DNA of 64,000 bases from Anaeramoeba flamelloides (GCA_027625915.1 JANTQA010000012.1:12920501-12984500); one strand, 5' to 3'. Positions 36,801 to 48,345 are shown, counted from the first letter of the stretch. Program-made: numbers and translations. The notes: a model not told the origin generated them from the sequence alone.

Positions 36801-39800
36801 TTTTTTTTTTTTGGATAACAATTTGAATTTATACAAAATTTTTAATTTTTTATTATTTGTGTTTTTTTAACTGTTAAACATAAAATAAAAATGATTAAAT
36901 TTATTTTTTTTTTTTATTTTTGAAGAGAGAAAATTGCTTTTCTCCTGTGTGCCCTAATTTCTAAACTTTTTTTTAGAAATTTTGTTAAAGAATCACAAAT
37001 TTTATTATCACTTACTAATGATAATATATATGATGAATTCTTTTTATTAATAATATCTCTGATATTATTAATTTTTTTATTTTTTTCAAAAAATTCAGAT
37101 GTCCAGATTTTTCGATTTATTTTATAGGCCGGACAGTCCCATAAAAAATGATCGAAATCTTCAATGATATCAATATTTAACTTTTCTTTACATAAATCAC
37201 AATTTTTATTTTTATTTTTACTTGTTACATAAGAGTACCTATTTAAACAATTAGTAAAATTTCGAAATTTTAGAATTGTTTTTGAAGCTTTCCAGTTTAA
37301 ATATTTTTGTTGTTTGAAATTGCAATTTTGTTGTTTTATAATTTTTAGATATTGTTGAACTTTCCAACTAGGTGAATTTTCCAATTCGGTTAATCGAAAA
37401 ACTTTTAATTCTAAATCTAATAATTTTAATCCCTTAGTGTGCCAATTAATATTTTCATTTTCCAATTTTCGAAAATTTAGTATTGTTTTTTAATTTTTTT
37501 TAAATTTAAGAAATCTAATTTTTCTATCAATTTATATTTTCTTCGGTATATTTTTAATCTAGCGAGATCAATTTTTGCTTCAGTTTTATAAATTAATCGA
37601 GGTGAATGGATATTAATTTGTAAGAAATTTGTGACTGTTTTATTGATAAATCTATCAATTCTTTCAAAATCATTTTGTTTCAAGTCAAATATTTCAAGAC
37701 CATAATAAAGTTGACTTAAAATGAGAGCTTTGAAAGAAGTTATTTTGACTCCATTGTTGAGTTTATTTTGTTGAAACAATCGATTAAGTGTTTCCAAGGA
37801 CTTTTCCACTTTTTTGAAATTATATTCAAGATGCGTGTTTTTTTCTAACCAAATCCCAAGATAAAAAATATCTTTTAATTCTTTTTTTATATTTGGTTTT
37901 TTTTATTATGTGGGTTCATCCCGAATCTTTTTATTATTTCAAAAATACTTTCTAAATTAATTTTTAGAGAGATTAATGGCCCTTTCATAATAAGAATAAG
38001 ATCATCTGCATACATTTGAACATGAACAGCTAAAGTTTTTAACTTTTCTAGTAGGAAATGAGATATAAATGCGAAGAGAATTGGTGATAAGGGATCTCCT
38101 TGATAAACTCCAATTCCTTCTTTTTTGTAATATCTCAAGAGCCAATTTTTAATTGTTTCATTTTTGATAAATTTTTTAATAGATTGATATATTAACGAGT
38201 GTTGTATAGAGTCAAAACATTTTTGTATGTCTATAGTAACTACAAAGTATTCTGTATTTTTATTTTTATTTTTTATTTTTTTAAATTTTCTTAATAAATT
38301 TAAAACAGCAATTCTTGTTCCAAAATATTTTTTAAATCCAAATTGTTTTTTTTGAAATCAAGTCCCATGAGTCTTGAATTCCAATGTATATTAATTTTAA
38401 AAAAAATCTTGGAAGAGATTGATTTATAGAGATAGGTCGATAATTTAATGGTTCGCCTTCATCCCCTGATTTATGAATAAATAATAAATTTCTTTTTTTT
38501 AATAAAATTTATACTTTTTTCAGTTTCGTCTGTTATCCAATTTAAAAAAAATATTTTGAACTGTTTTAATAAAATAATTATAATTTAATAAATATTGAAT
38601 TGGTTGGTTTTTTTAGAAACTTATAATGATTTATTTTGTCAAATTCTTTAACTGATTTATTTTTTTGAAATTTGATTATTTCTTTAATTTTATCTTGATC
38701 AAAAATTTCCTTTATGTCAATTGGATTTAATGAATTTTTATTAATTTTAAATTTTTTAATATAATTAATTATATTTGTATTAGGTTTTTGACTAATTGAT
38801 TTTACAAAATCGTTATACACTGTGAATATGGTTTCATTATTTAAAAACATTTTTGTAGAAGTTTCTCTTATTTTATTTAATGTTTTCCAAAAGTTTTTAT
38901 TTTTATTATATTCTTCATTTATTTGATTAAGTAATTTTAAGTAATTTAATTCATTAATTTTTTTGATTTTATGTAAAGTTTCATTTTTTATCAAACAATT
39001 TATAAAGTAAATTATTAATTTTTAATTTATCTTGTTTGATATCAAATACTATTCTTTCTTTCTGTTTATATTTTTTTTTAAATAAAATAAAATTTTCTTC
39101 ATTTAAATTAAAATTCTGCCGAGAAAAGAATTGGAGAAAGTCTTCTTGAAAGGTTGGAATATCTTTAATTTTATAGATATCATTGATTTCCCAATTTGAG
39201 TTTATTTCAAATTTATTCATAATTGTATTATGATCACTAATAAAATTTTTGATAGTCTTTGATTTATTGAGTTTTAAATTATTAAAATTTGTTAAAAAAT
39301 AATCCAAATTGTTTGGTTTTCTACTTGGTTTATTATTAAGAAATATTTTAAAATTAAATTTTTCAAATAATTTTATTTTATTTTCATTTAAATTAAAATC
39401 ACCACCAATAATTGTTTTATTGTTTTGGTATTTTCTTAAGATATTTATTATTTTTTTATTAATTTCAATATTTCGGTCATTTCTCCGATATATATTAATA
39501 ATGATTAAATCAGTAAATTGTATTCCCATTACATCTAAATCAGCAATTAATATTTCACGAAAAAATTCTAGAAATATCTTTTTTATTATTATTAATAAAC
39601 CACCCTTATTTCCATTATTTCCATAAGATTTTTTATTCACAGAGAAATAGTTTGTGAAAGTTGGTTTTTTTTGTTATTTTGGATTCTTGTATTAAACAAA
39701 TATCGATATTACATTTTAATAAAAAAAGATTCTAATTTAAAAATTTTATTTGAATTATTCAAGCCACAAATATTTAAAGAGGCTATATTAATATTTATTT

Positions 39801-42800
39801 TTTGATTTTTATTTTTCATTTTTTTAGAACCTTTTATTAATAATCTTTCTTTGTTCTTCAAAAAAATGTTTTATATATAGATCATTTGGAATATTTTTTG
39901 TTTATTTATTAATATTCTTTTTAAAAGTTTTTATTTTTTTCGAGATTTTCCCAAATTACAAGTTTATTATTTCCTTTCCTTAAAAATCTAATAACACAAT
40001 AATTATTTAAGAAATTAAATATTTCTAATGTTGAAATATTTTTTTGAATAAAAATCAATTTGTTTTTGTTTGGTACATTTTGTAACTTTTTTAAACTTTT
40101 ACAATATGTAAAGTTTGAAAAAAAATGATTAAATTTAATTAAACTTTTTAATAATAAACCTTTTGAAAATTTTTTGAGGAAATATTATTACAGATAACAA
40201 CAGATGTAAATTGAAAAAAAAAAAATTATTTTGGAGTGTTTAATATTTAAATAAACTAAAATTCCTAAATGAAGATAAACTTGAAATGATTCACGAAATC
40301 TAAAAAACTTTGTTTCAATTTAACTTTGGGGCAACTACATTGAGAAATTATTTGATTTTCTTTTAATTTCACTTGTTTGATTTAATCTTTATAAAAGTAT
40401 AAATAAATTTATCCTTTTAAGTTATGAAGAAATTTATTTTAAGTTTTTGTATTTTAATACCAAGAAGGATTTATCTATTACACCAATTGGAAAATATCTA
40501 TATTTGGGTAAAAAAAAGATCTCAAATAAAATATACCACATTATTATGGTTACATAGCTTCAAAATCTTATAATAAATTGAAAGAAAATTCTTTTAGTTT
40601 TGATAGATAGAAATTTGGTTACCAGTTATATTTTGTAATTTTTATTTTTTTATTTACTTTTTATCTCTTTTACATTTTTTTTTAAATAATCAAACCAATT
40701 AATAAGCCCTTTTTAATTGTATGAGAAATTTATGAGATAATTGTCTATTAAATTTCAGAAATTATTATTTAAGTTTAAAACAAAAAAAAAGACAGCAATT
40801 TTTATATTCAAAAGATATTTCATATATTTGTCATTTTTAATTCAAAATATTTTTTTAAAAATTCTTTAATCACTAGAAAAATAAAAAAACAATTTACCCA
40901 AAAATGAATAAGAAAGCAAAAAAAAATAAAAAAAGAATATTTAAGGAAATAAGTACATTTTTCAAATTTTGAGTGCCACTATTTATGTGAAACTGAATTC
41001 TTCAAATCATTTCTTATACCAAATACATTGGTATTTTAATAAATATGAGAGTGGGATATATTCTAGTATAATAAGGTCTCTTAAGCAACTTAAATAAGGA
41101 ATTCAAAAAAATTTAAAGATTGATCAAGAAAAAATAAATAAAAAATCATTTATTTCTTGATTTTATCTGTAACATTTGATACTATTACTTATTTTTAATT
41201 TGGTTTTTATTTTTAATTCGGAAAACGAATACTTTTGTTTGGAAAATTTTTTGAGAAACAAAATACTTTTTATTTCTAAAGAATTTTCAAAAATGAATTT
41301 AAAAATCCTATTTTCATTTAATTCATCAATTCCTATTTTGTTTCAGAAAATCAGGATGTTTTATTAAATTCCTCTTGAGCAATAAAGGTTTATTGGACAC
41401 ATTCGTTTGATTTTAGAATTATTTATTTTCCATTAAAATGAGAACGAAAAATAATACTGAATCTTATTGAAATTTTTTAAAAATTTTTCTTTTATTTTGG
41501 GTTGAATCTTTTGTACCTGTTTTTTGATTACCACAAATTTAGTCCTTTATTTTAATTTTTGAAATTAGCATTCTTTATTTTGGTTTTGTTTGATCAAAAT
41601 ATTTGAAAAAGGAATTTTTAAAGCAAATTTGTAAATAAAAGGTTGTGTAAAATAATAATAAATAGTAATGGGGCGAGAAAAATTAAGGTTATAAATTGTT
41701 TGGGTTCATTACAAATTAAGAAGAAAAAGAAAAAAAAATCTTCGAAAATAGGCTTTGGTTGATTTTTTTTTTTTTTCATTCTTGATTTTAACAAATTTCT
41801 TTGGAGAGTTGATCTTTTCTGTTTAGTCTTGTAAAAGAAAAGATTTATTTCGAATTCACACCTTTTCGGGTCTATTTTTTTGGTTTACTCTTTGATTAAT
41901 TTCACTCATTCATATAAACACATTTAAAGATCCAAAACAAAATTTAATATAACCAAAAATTTAACCAAAAAAAATGTTCAAAAAATCGAAAAATTAAAGA
42001 TTCAACTCCGAATTACTTTGGTTTTTTTTTCACAAATAGATCAGCGAATGATGTTTTGGTTTCAAAGTTTCAATATCTGGCAGCACTCAAAGAATATTTT
42101 TCAGTAATGTATATAATTTAAAATTTTCAAAATGGTAAAATATACTTACTTTCTTAAAACAATAAGCAGCAATAAAAAGTGTCAAGGATTTAACATAATT
42201 CAGAAAATTTACTTCAAAAAAATAAATATAATATAACATAATAGTTTTAAAAAGGTAAAGTTTTTCATCAAAATTTTTTAAAAATTCTTCAGATCAAGTG
42301 ATATCATTAAAAGTACTGACGGAGCATAGTATTTCATAAAAAAAAAATTTTAATAATTTCTATAATATAAAAAAAAATGAAAATGAGATGTCTTGTTTCA
42401 AATATAGTTACACAATTTTTTTAGCTTGTATAATTATTTTAATTCTTAATATTTGTTAAGATTAAAAATACATTTGGTGTAATATAATTATTATTTAAAT
42501 TTTAAATAGAAAATTCTCTTTGGAAGTGATTTTATTTGTAAATTCGTAATATCATATTAAGAGAAATAATAATACTGGTTGAATCAGTACCTACTGTATA
42601 TATTTCAAAATATGTTCATTAAAGTATTTGCAAAAAATTCAAAACTAAATTACCGATTTTTTTTTGTATGAAACAAGGTACGACTAATTTCAATAAAATC
42701 TTGGATAATATGGTAAGTTTATAAAAGATTTTTTAAACAAAGAATTACAATTCTAAGTTTTCCCCTCTATTGTAAATTTATCAAGTTTAAACCCACAGAG

Positions 42801-44126
42801 GAAAAACAATTTTTGTCTGATCAAAAAGAAAAAAATATTAATCAATTTTCATCCTTGAAAAATATCATATAAAATTTAGATCAGAAAATTTGATAGATTT
42901 TTATTAAAATAATGCCTTACAAATAAAAAAATCCAATTTAACTTAATTCTAATATAACTATATAAAGATCCAACACTGTTATTTATTATTCATTTATTGA
43001 TTCTTAATAATAATCCAAATTTGTTTATTTTTAAGGCATTGTTTTAATAAAAATCTATCAAAGTTTCTGATCTAAATTTTATATGATATTGTTTAAGGGT
43101 GGAATTTGATTAGTATCTTTTTTTTTTTTTTATTATTATTGAAGAAGTGTAAATTACACTGTATATTTCCTTTTTTTTAAATTTCCTCAATGGTAATTTA
43201 CAGCTTAAAATCATAGATTCCACAATTGTTCAAGGGAAAGGAATACCCAAAATTTTTATATCTTTAAAAATCAAAAACAAAAAATTGAAAAGAAAAAAAT
43301 AAAAAAGAAAAAAAATAAAAAATTTAAAAAGGTTTTTAAACAGCAATTGGTAAAAAATCAAAAAAAAAAAAAAAAAAACAATGCTATTTTTAAATAAGAA
43401 CACCAAAAATTACAACAAAGATACATTTGATTAATTTAATAATTTGATAATTTATCATGAATGCTCATTTGGGGATTTTTTTTTGATTGTAATTTCTTTT
43501 TTCTTTAAACCTCTGCTCATTTTTAGCCTTTGCTTTTTCGTTTTTATTTTCAAGTTACTCACACTTTCGTGTTCCAGTGTTTCAATATTAGCAATGTACC
43601 ACTTGATCTTTTTCGTTTGGAACTCTTCTTCCCAAAAAAAAAAGATGATTCAGCCAGGGAAAAAATGAAATTAGTTGGTATTTTTTTCTTTTTGATCAGA
43701 CAAAAATTGTTTTTCCTCTGTGGTTTTAATCTTGAGAAATTTACAATAGAGGGGAAAACTTAGAATTGTAATTCTTTGTTTAGAATATCTTTTATATCCT
43801 TACAATATTATCCAAGATTTCATTGAAATTAGTCGTACCTTGTTTCATACAAAAAAAATTCGGTAATTTAGTTTTGAATTTTTTACAAATACTTTGATGA
43901 ACATATTTTGAAATATATACAGTAGGTACTTATTCAACCAGTATTATTATTTCTCTTAATATGATATTACGAATTTAGGAAAAGAAACATTGACAAGGAA
44001 AATATTATTAGAAATATCGATAAAATGTCTCACTTTTTTCGAAATAACTTAAATGTACCTACCTGGAAAAAATGATTTAGGAACCATATAAATTTCACAA
44101 ACTGATCTACATTTACAATTTCTTCT

Positions 44127-44163
<37 letters not shown>

Positions 44164-46671
44164 TAGCATTTAAAAACATATATATTTAAAGCTTAAATAT
44201 ATTATTACCTATATTGTTAATTTTGATTGTTAATTTTATAAAGTAATTTTCAACATTAATTTCAAAATTTAAGCTTTTAGGGTGACAAAAATAAACTGAA
44301 TTAAATCCTATGGTAATCTCATGTAAACCGTTTTCCAATACTTTTAGTCCAATAAAAATTTGAGAAATGTTATTCTAAAATTTTTAACCTTCTTTTTTTA
44401 TAATTTCTTTTTTTTAAAAAAAATAAATATACATTACATATCAAGGTATATATTTATAGTATCAAAAGAGATAAGATTAAATGACTTTTGTATATCAAAA
44501 GAATAGTGTACTCATAATAAATTATTTTCTTATTTTAAAAACAGGATTAAAGAAATATCTTTTCAAGATTGTGTTTTTTCCTTTTTGATTGTGTAGTAAT
44601 TATTGGAAAAGAGTTTAGAATCTATAATAAAAAATAAATAAAAACAATATTTATACTCAAAATTAATGGGTTTATAAAATCGCTCAAAGAAAATTGAATC
44701 AAATTAAATTTCTTGTTAACAATATTTTGTGTTTGTTTGTTAAAAAAAGAATCAGTAATTAATCATAAATATGAAAAAAAAAAAAATGCCTAAAAAAATA
44801 AAAAGTAAAATCTTACAATCAATCCCTGTTTGTTTTTCAATAAAATCCTTGAGTTCACTTTTCCCTGTAATATCATAATGTTGCATAATTAATTGTAAAA
44901 TTTGAGAAGAATTCAAAAAATTTGGATTTAAAACTTTTTTTATTGTCGGAATTTTCCCATAAGTCATTTTTTTTGAGATTGGTCTAATTTTTTCACGAAG
45001 CCCAAATATGTGTGGTCTTTTTTTCATTAATCTGATTGCCCACTCTGATTTATCAATATTCAGGTTATTAGTGCTACCTGTTTTGCTTTTGTTCTCTTTC
45101 TCCTTTTCTTCCTCGTTTATTCGATCATTATTCACTATTACCTCACAATTATTTTCATTTTTTTCTTCTTTTTCTGTTTTGTTTTCAATTTCCTTACCAT
45201 TCCCCTTTTGTTTGGTTTTTTCTTTTTCTTGTTCGTTTTTGATTTGAGATTCTTTTTCCTCTTTTTCTTCTTCATTTTTTTCAGAATTTTTTTTTGTTTC
45301 CTTACCATTCTCCTTTCGTTTGGTTTTTTGATTTTTGTTTGATTGTGTGATCCTTACTTTTTTTAATTTTTCGATTTTTTTTTCATTGCTTTCAATTTGT
45401 TTTTTTAATAACTTAATTTTGTTTTCCATTTGGGTAATGTTCTCAATTAAAATTGTTTTTTTTAATGGTAAATTTGAAGGGTTTGAATCTTGATTTAAAT
45501 TTTGTGATTTGTTTTTGAAAATTATTTGAATTTCATCTATTTATTCGGTTTTTTGTTTGTTTGTTTGTTTATTTGTTTGATCAAAAAAAAAAAAGAAAAA
45601 TTCAAAAAGGTAAAGTTTGAATAAATCAAAGAATTTGAAAGACACAAAATGTTTATTGTTAAACTGTGTTGAACTAAATCGAGAAATACTTTTTTTGGGG
45701 GTTAAAAAGAATATACTTTTGTTTTAAAAAATAAGAAAATCAAGAGAAATAGATTTTTAAAAACTTACCTGTCTTTTTTTGGCCTTCTTGAATTAGCTCT
45801 TTTTTTTGTTTTCCCAGAACCTGATTTTCTTTTTTGATCTTGGTATTTTTTTCAATTTCGAATTTTGTTTGATCTTCGATTTTCTTTTGTTTGTTAATTA
45901 ATGACTCAAGCTGTGAATTTAATGACTCTTTTGTCTCGGTTGCCTTTTTATTCTTTAATAGATCCACAGTTTGTTCTGTTTCTTTTTTGTTTTCAGTTTT
46001 GTGTTGATGCTCTTTTTTTAATTCCTCTATCCTTTTTTTTAATTCCATTATTTTGATTTCTTTTTCGTTTTTGTTTGTTTGTTGGTTATAATTGGGCTTT
46101 TGTTGTTTTTTTAATTTTAGTAATTGGTGGTGTATTAATTTTTTTCTTAATAAAGTTTGGTATGGGCTTTCTTTAATAATTTGAAAACAAACTCCCTTTT
46201 GTTTCTTGTTTTTTTTCTTCTTTTTTGATTTTTTTTTTTTCTTCTTTTTCTGATTCTCATCCTCTTCTTTGGTATTTTTCTTATCCCTACCCTTCTTTTT
46301 CTTTTTCTTTTTCTTTTTTTTCCTGTTTAACTTTTTCTGAAATTGAAAAAAGTATCCAGATCCATTTTTACATTCAAAGTATTTTATACCGTCCCTTGTG
46401 CCATTTTCTTGTTTATTTCCTAAAATAATTTTCAAAAAATCAAGGGTTTGTTTATGAGTGAAAGGTGAACAATGCAAAGGTGATTAGAGAAGTAAAAAAA
46501 AAAAAAAGATTCAAATTTAGTCAACAAACCATTTCTTTCGAATTCACAACCCACCCAAGTGCCAGAAGAAAATCGTGTCTTTCCAACAAATTTTACAATA
46601 CCTTGGTTTCCTTTAATTTTTATTTTGTCACCAATCGTAGGTAATGATTGGGTGATTTCAGCATTACTCAT
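33803..46671 (-). CDS. CAP-Gly + coiled-coil + LisH + RasGEF_N + RasGEF protein, five exons
   Basis: Proposed exons: 46671-46530, 46419-45769, 45536-44817, 36700-35862 and 34462-33803. All are flanked by GT/AG, the phases match at each join, and the total is 3012 nt (1003 residues, TAA). Residues about 10-75 form a CAP-Gly domain split by intron 1 (GIVKFVGKTRFSSGTWVGCE, then GTRDGIKYFECKNGSGYFF), which binds EEY/F tails of tubulin or EB proteins. About 76-420 is Lys/Glu-rich coiled coil. About 473-504 is LisH-like (QILQLIMQHYDITGKSELKD). About 590-740 is RasGEF_N. About 750-985 is the Cdc25-type RasGEF: FARQITLYVQQLFQKIQPSE, then AIVAAIGSSACSRLK, IPYLGVYLTDLTFISDG and LINFSKRKLL. It should exchange GDP on a Ras-like GTPase. 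LisH with RasGEF is known in Dictyostelium GEFs. The join across the 8.1 kb intron 3 is inferred; otherwise these are two neighbouring genes. Confidence 0.7.
34463..35861 (-). other. Intron 4 of the RasGEF gene, with MITE M3
   Basis: 1399 bp between donor GTAATG (after CAG) and acceptor TTAATAG. It splits the RasGEF catalytic domain within KIQ|PSEL. Nearly half of it is the M3 element at 34688-35282. Confidence 0.85.
34688..35282 (-). mobile_element. GACTCAC-ended MITE (family M3), complete-looking copy
   Basis: About 595 bp. Both ends carry ATTTCAAAAATTNTGACTNAC in inverted orientation (left CATTTCAAAAATTGTGACTT, right AGTCAAAATTTTTGAAAT), and a third copy of the same terminus lies inside at 34871-34891. 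Homologous to 51701-52262 and 22105-22690. Non-coding. Confidence 0.7.
36895..40190 (-). mobile_element. Non-LTR retrotransposon (LINE) with APE endonuclease and reverse transcriptase, broken
   Basis: Minus-strand element of about 3.3 kb. In coding order: an ORF1-like remnant at about 40170-39930 (IFIQKNISTLEIFNFLNNYC); an APE/EEP endonuclease at about 39820-38981 (SLNICGLN, DICLIQESK, TIIGGDFN, NLDYFLTNF, ISDHNTI); a reverse transcriptase at about 38990-37480 (NYRPIS, TIDIQKCFDSIQ, GVYQGDPLSPILFAF, MYADDLIL); and a C-terminal C-C-H-C zinc-knuckle region ending at 36914 (CDLCKEK..FDHFLWDCPAY). The 3' end runs into A-rich sequence. The reading frame is broken several times. A 5'-truncated relative lies at 55740-56950. 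The clade was not determined; the zinc-knuckle end recalls I/Jockey-like or related groups. Confidence 0.85.
36914..39830 (-). pseudogene. LINE ORF2 (endonuclease-reverse transcriptase), degenerate
   Basis: The ORF2 product is visible as successive segments in different frames: a short endonuclease start (about 39820-39670), 39640-38981, 38994-38578, a piece with NYRPIS around 38470-38430, then 38138-37887 with YQGDPLSPILFAF and YADDLIL, 37809-37477 (thumb region, SPRLIYKTEAKIDL) and 37465-36914 (zinc knuckle). The catalytic YADD and the endonuclease Asp/His of SDH are still present, but frame changes and a stop near 38580 make it non-functional. At least four breaks. Confidence 0.85.
43135..43220 (+). 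repeat. Short dispersed repeat R8, copy 2
   Basis: GAAGTGTAAATTACACTGTA, then AATTTACAGCTTAAAATCAT and AGATTCCAC, as at 28275-28370. It lies inside the fold-back element, which may be how it moved. Confidence 0.55.
43495..43675 (+). repeat. Dispersed repeat R9
   Basis: TTTTTAGCCTTTGCTTTTTCG..CAGTGTTTCAATATTAGCAA..CTTGATCTTTTTCG..GAACTCTTCTTCC..ATTCAGCCAGGGAAAAAATGA resembles 22800-22980 in order and orientation. The 74- and 77-codon frames across it are not conserved in the other copy. Confidence 0.5.
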
Positions 46672-47229
46672 TTTGATTTTGGAATAATTTACCCTTTTAG
46701 GATCTTTTAACTGATATTTTTGACAACGTAGATCTTGTTTAAAATATTTTAAAAAATAAATATTCTTTTCAAATTTTCTAAATAATCAAACCAGTTTTGA
46801 AAATTTTGAATAATAGTCTGGTTTACCTTTTACTTGTTTCAAATAATAAAAAATCAGGATTTCAGAAATAGTTCCTTTTGTGTAAGTTATCCTGAAAGAC
46901 AAAAAGTTTTTTCATGAGCAATTCGGATGAGTCTGAAATAGCAAAACAAATTATTTTATTAAAACTTTATCAAGCCTTTATTCCTCACTTTAGAAAAATT
47001 GTTGTGGAGTAGTTTATTTTGTGAATTTATCATATTTGAAATTATGAAACTTGAGTCATTGTTTGGGAAAAAAAAGTTCAACTAGATTTTTCTTTTATAA
47101 TCTTAAAAGAAAATGAAAATTGAAAAGAAGAACATCAATAAAAAGTAAAAATTATTGTAAAATACAAAATCGACGAATAAAAACTACAACAGATTTTTTT
47201 AATCCTGTTTTTTGGTCTGGGTTTTTCTT

Positions 47230-47465
47230 GGTGTGAGCTATCATTAAAAATTTCTTCAAAAAACCGGCTATTTTTAAGATCCCCAAAACAACTTATGGGA
47301 TTATGATAATCAAGGAGATTTTTATTGTTTTTATTGGTTTGATTGTAAATCATCTAAAGAATTATTCTTTGAAGTTAATTGTTTTCCTATTTTAATTGAT
47401 TTTACTTTTCATTTTTAGTAGATTACCCAATTAAAAATCGAGTTGAGCTTTTTTTCCCTTTGTTT
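47230..47465 (+). repeat. Dispersed repeat R7, copy 2
   Basis: Second copy of the block at 19605-19840, same orientation, ending TTAAAAATCGAGTTGAGCTT. Confidence 0.5.
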
Positions 47466-47584
47466 ACTTTTTTCCCAAACAGTAAACATTTTTACTTTTT
47501 TTAAAAAAAAATGAAAAAAGTTTTTATGTTTACAATCTCAGTGGATGGGAAAATAAATTTTAATTGTGCTAGGTATAACAACAT

Positions 47585-48020
47585 GTTATTTTGGTTCTTA
47601 GCTTATTGATCTCTAACTTGGTATGGGTTTTAATATTTGTTAAAAAATGAAAGTTTTCTTGTTTATTTTTTTTTTTTCAAAATTCAAAATGAAGAATGTA
47701 AGACTAATATATTGATAGGTATTTAATAATAAAATTTGATTTTAGGGTTATCAATTCAACATTTCTTTAGCCATTTACTCAAATTCTGAAAGAAACTTTT
47801 ATTGAAGAGTATCAAATAAAGCTGAAATAAAAATTTTGATTGCAAATGAATACTCATTAAAAAAATTTTTTTTGAACTCTACTAATATATTAGCCTAACA
47901 CTCTTCATTTTGAATTTTGAAAAAAAAAAAGATACAAGAAGAAAACTTTCATTTTTTAACAATTATTAAAACCCATACCAAGTTAGAGATCAATCAGCTA
48001 AGAACTAAAATAAAATATTG
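47585..48020. repeat. Large inverted repeat / fold-back element
   Basis: The left arm, about 47590-47725, runs from ATTTTGGTTCTTAGCTTATT through CTTGGTATGGGTTTTAAT to CAAAATTCAAAATGAAGA. The right arm, about 47890-48018, is its inverse, ending AGCTAAGAACTAAAATAAA. The spacer of about 160 bp is A/T-rich. The outermost motif, CCATACCAAGTTAGAGATCA, is the core of repeat R6 found at 9660 and 48230. Confidence 0.7.
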
Positions 48021-48164
48021 TTATACATAGCACAATATAATCTTTTTTCCACCCCTCATTTATTATTCAAACTCGATCAATATTTAAAACTTTCGTTCTC
48101 AAATTTAAAAGCAAATTTTTATTCTAACTTACCTTCCAATCCATTAGTTTTAAACACTTCATTT

Positions 48165-48345
48165 CAGTTTTTAGAAAAAAATTAAATATCTACCCAAAAA
48201 TTACCACTTTTTAATCAATATTACAATCCATACCAAGTTCAAGATCGATCAGTTAAGAACCAAAATAACTTTTTATCAAACTCCAATACAAGATATACAT
48301 TTTTCGAGTTTCAGGGATTGTAGACCTTAAAAAGTATAAGCATCC
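48165..48345 (+). repeat. Dispersed repeat R6, copy 2
   Basis: CATACCAAGTTCAAGATCGA, then TCAGTTAAGAACCAAAATAA and CAGGGATTGTAGACCTTAA; parallels 9600-9790. Confidence 0.6.

Larger units (their letters stand above)
42538..43977. mobile_element. Nested fold-back element (inverted repeats inside inverted repeats)
   Basis: The outer arms, about 295 bp each (42538-42835 and 43681-43977), are nearly identical inverses: AATATCATATTAAGAGAAAT on the left and ATTTCTCTTAATATGATATT on the right, down to TTTTTGTCTGATCAAAAAG and its inverse. Inside, a second inverted pair (about 42838-42935 and 43012-43115) reads AATATCATATAAAATTTAGA and its inverse. The remaining core carries a block at 43495-43675 that recurs at 22790-22980, and R8 copy 2 at 43135-43220. 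No transposase gene is seen. Confidence 0.8.
36701..44816 (-). other. Proposed 8.1 kb intron 3 of the RasGEF gene
   Basis: From donor GTAAGA (44816) after ...KQTGID to acceptor AATAAAG ending at 36701. It contains a LINE (about 36895-40190) and a nested fold-back element (42538-43977), plus a TA run at 44130-44159. Between 40.2 and 42.5 kb I see only A/T-rich DNA. The 168 bases upstream of the acceptor contain no AG on the coding strand, as expected for an AG-exclusion zone. The frame that continues upstream of 36700 (KKKKKKKKPKTTNK..) has no ATG before a stop at 36869-36867. Confidence 0.65.

Noticed and set aside
36714-36836. Poly-Lys/Asn N-terminal extension of the RasGEF frame
   Set aside because: It has no ATG (the frame opens at TTG), a stop lies just upstream, and an AG-free zone and acceptor explain it better as intron.
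43444-43763. Overlapping 74- and 77-codon frames
   Set aside because: They lie inside the core of the fold-back element; the related block at 22.8 kb does not keep the frames.
44752-44816. C-terminal tail CKILLFIFLGIFFFFIFMINY read on after the LisH motif
   Set aside because: It follows a consensus donor and is an A/T-run artefact; treated as intron, though an early-stopping transcript is not excluded.
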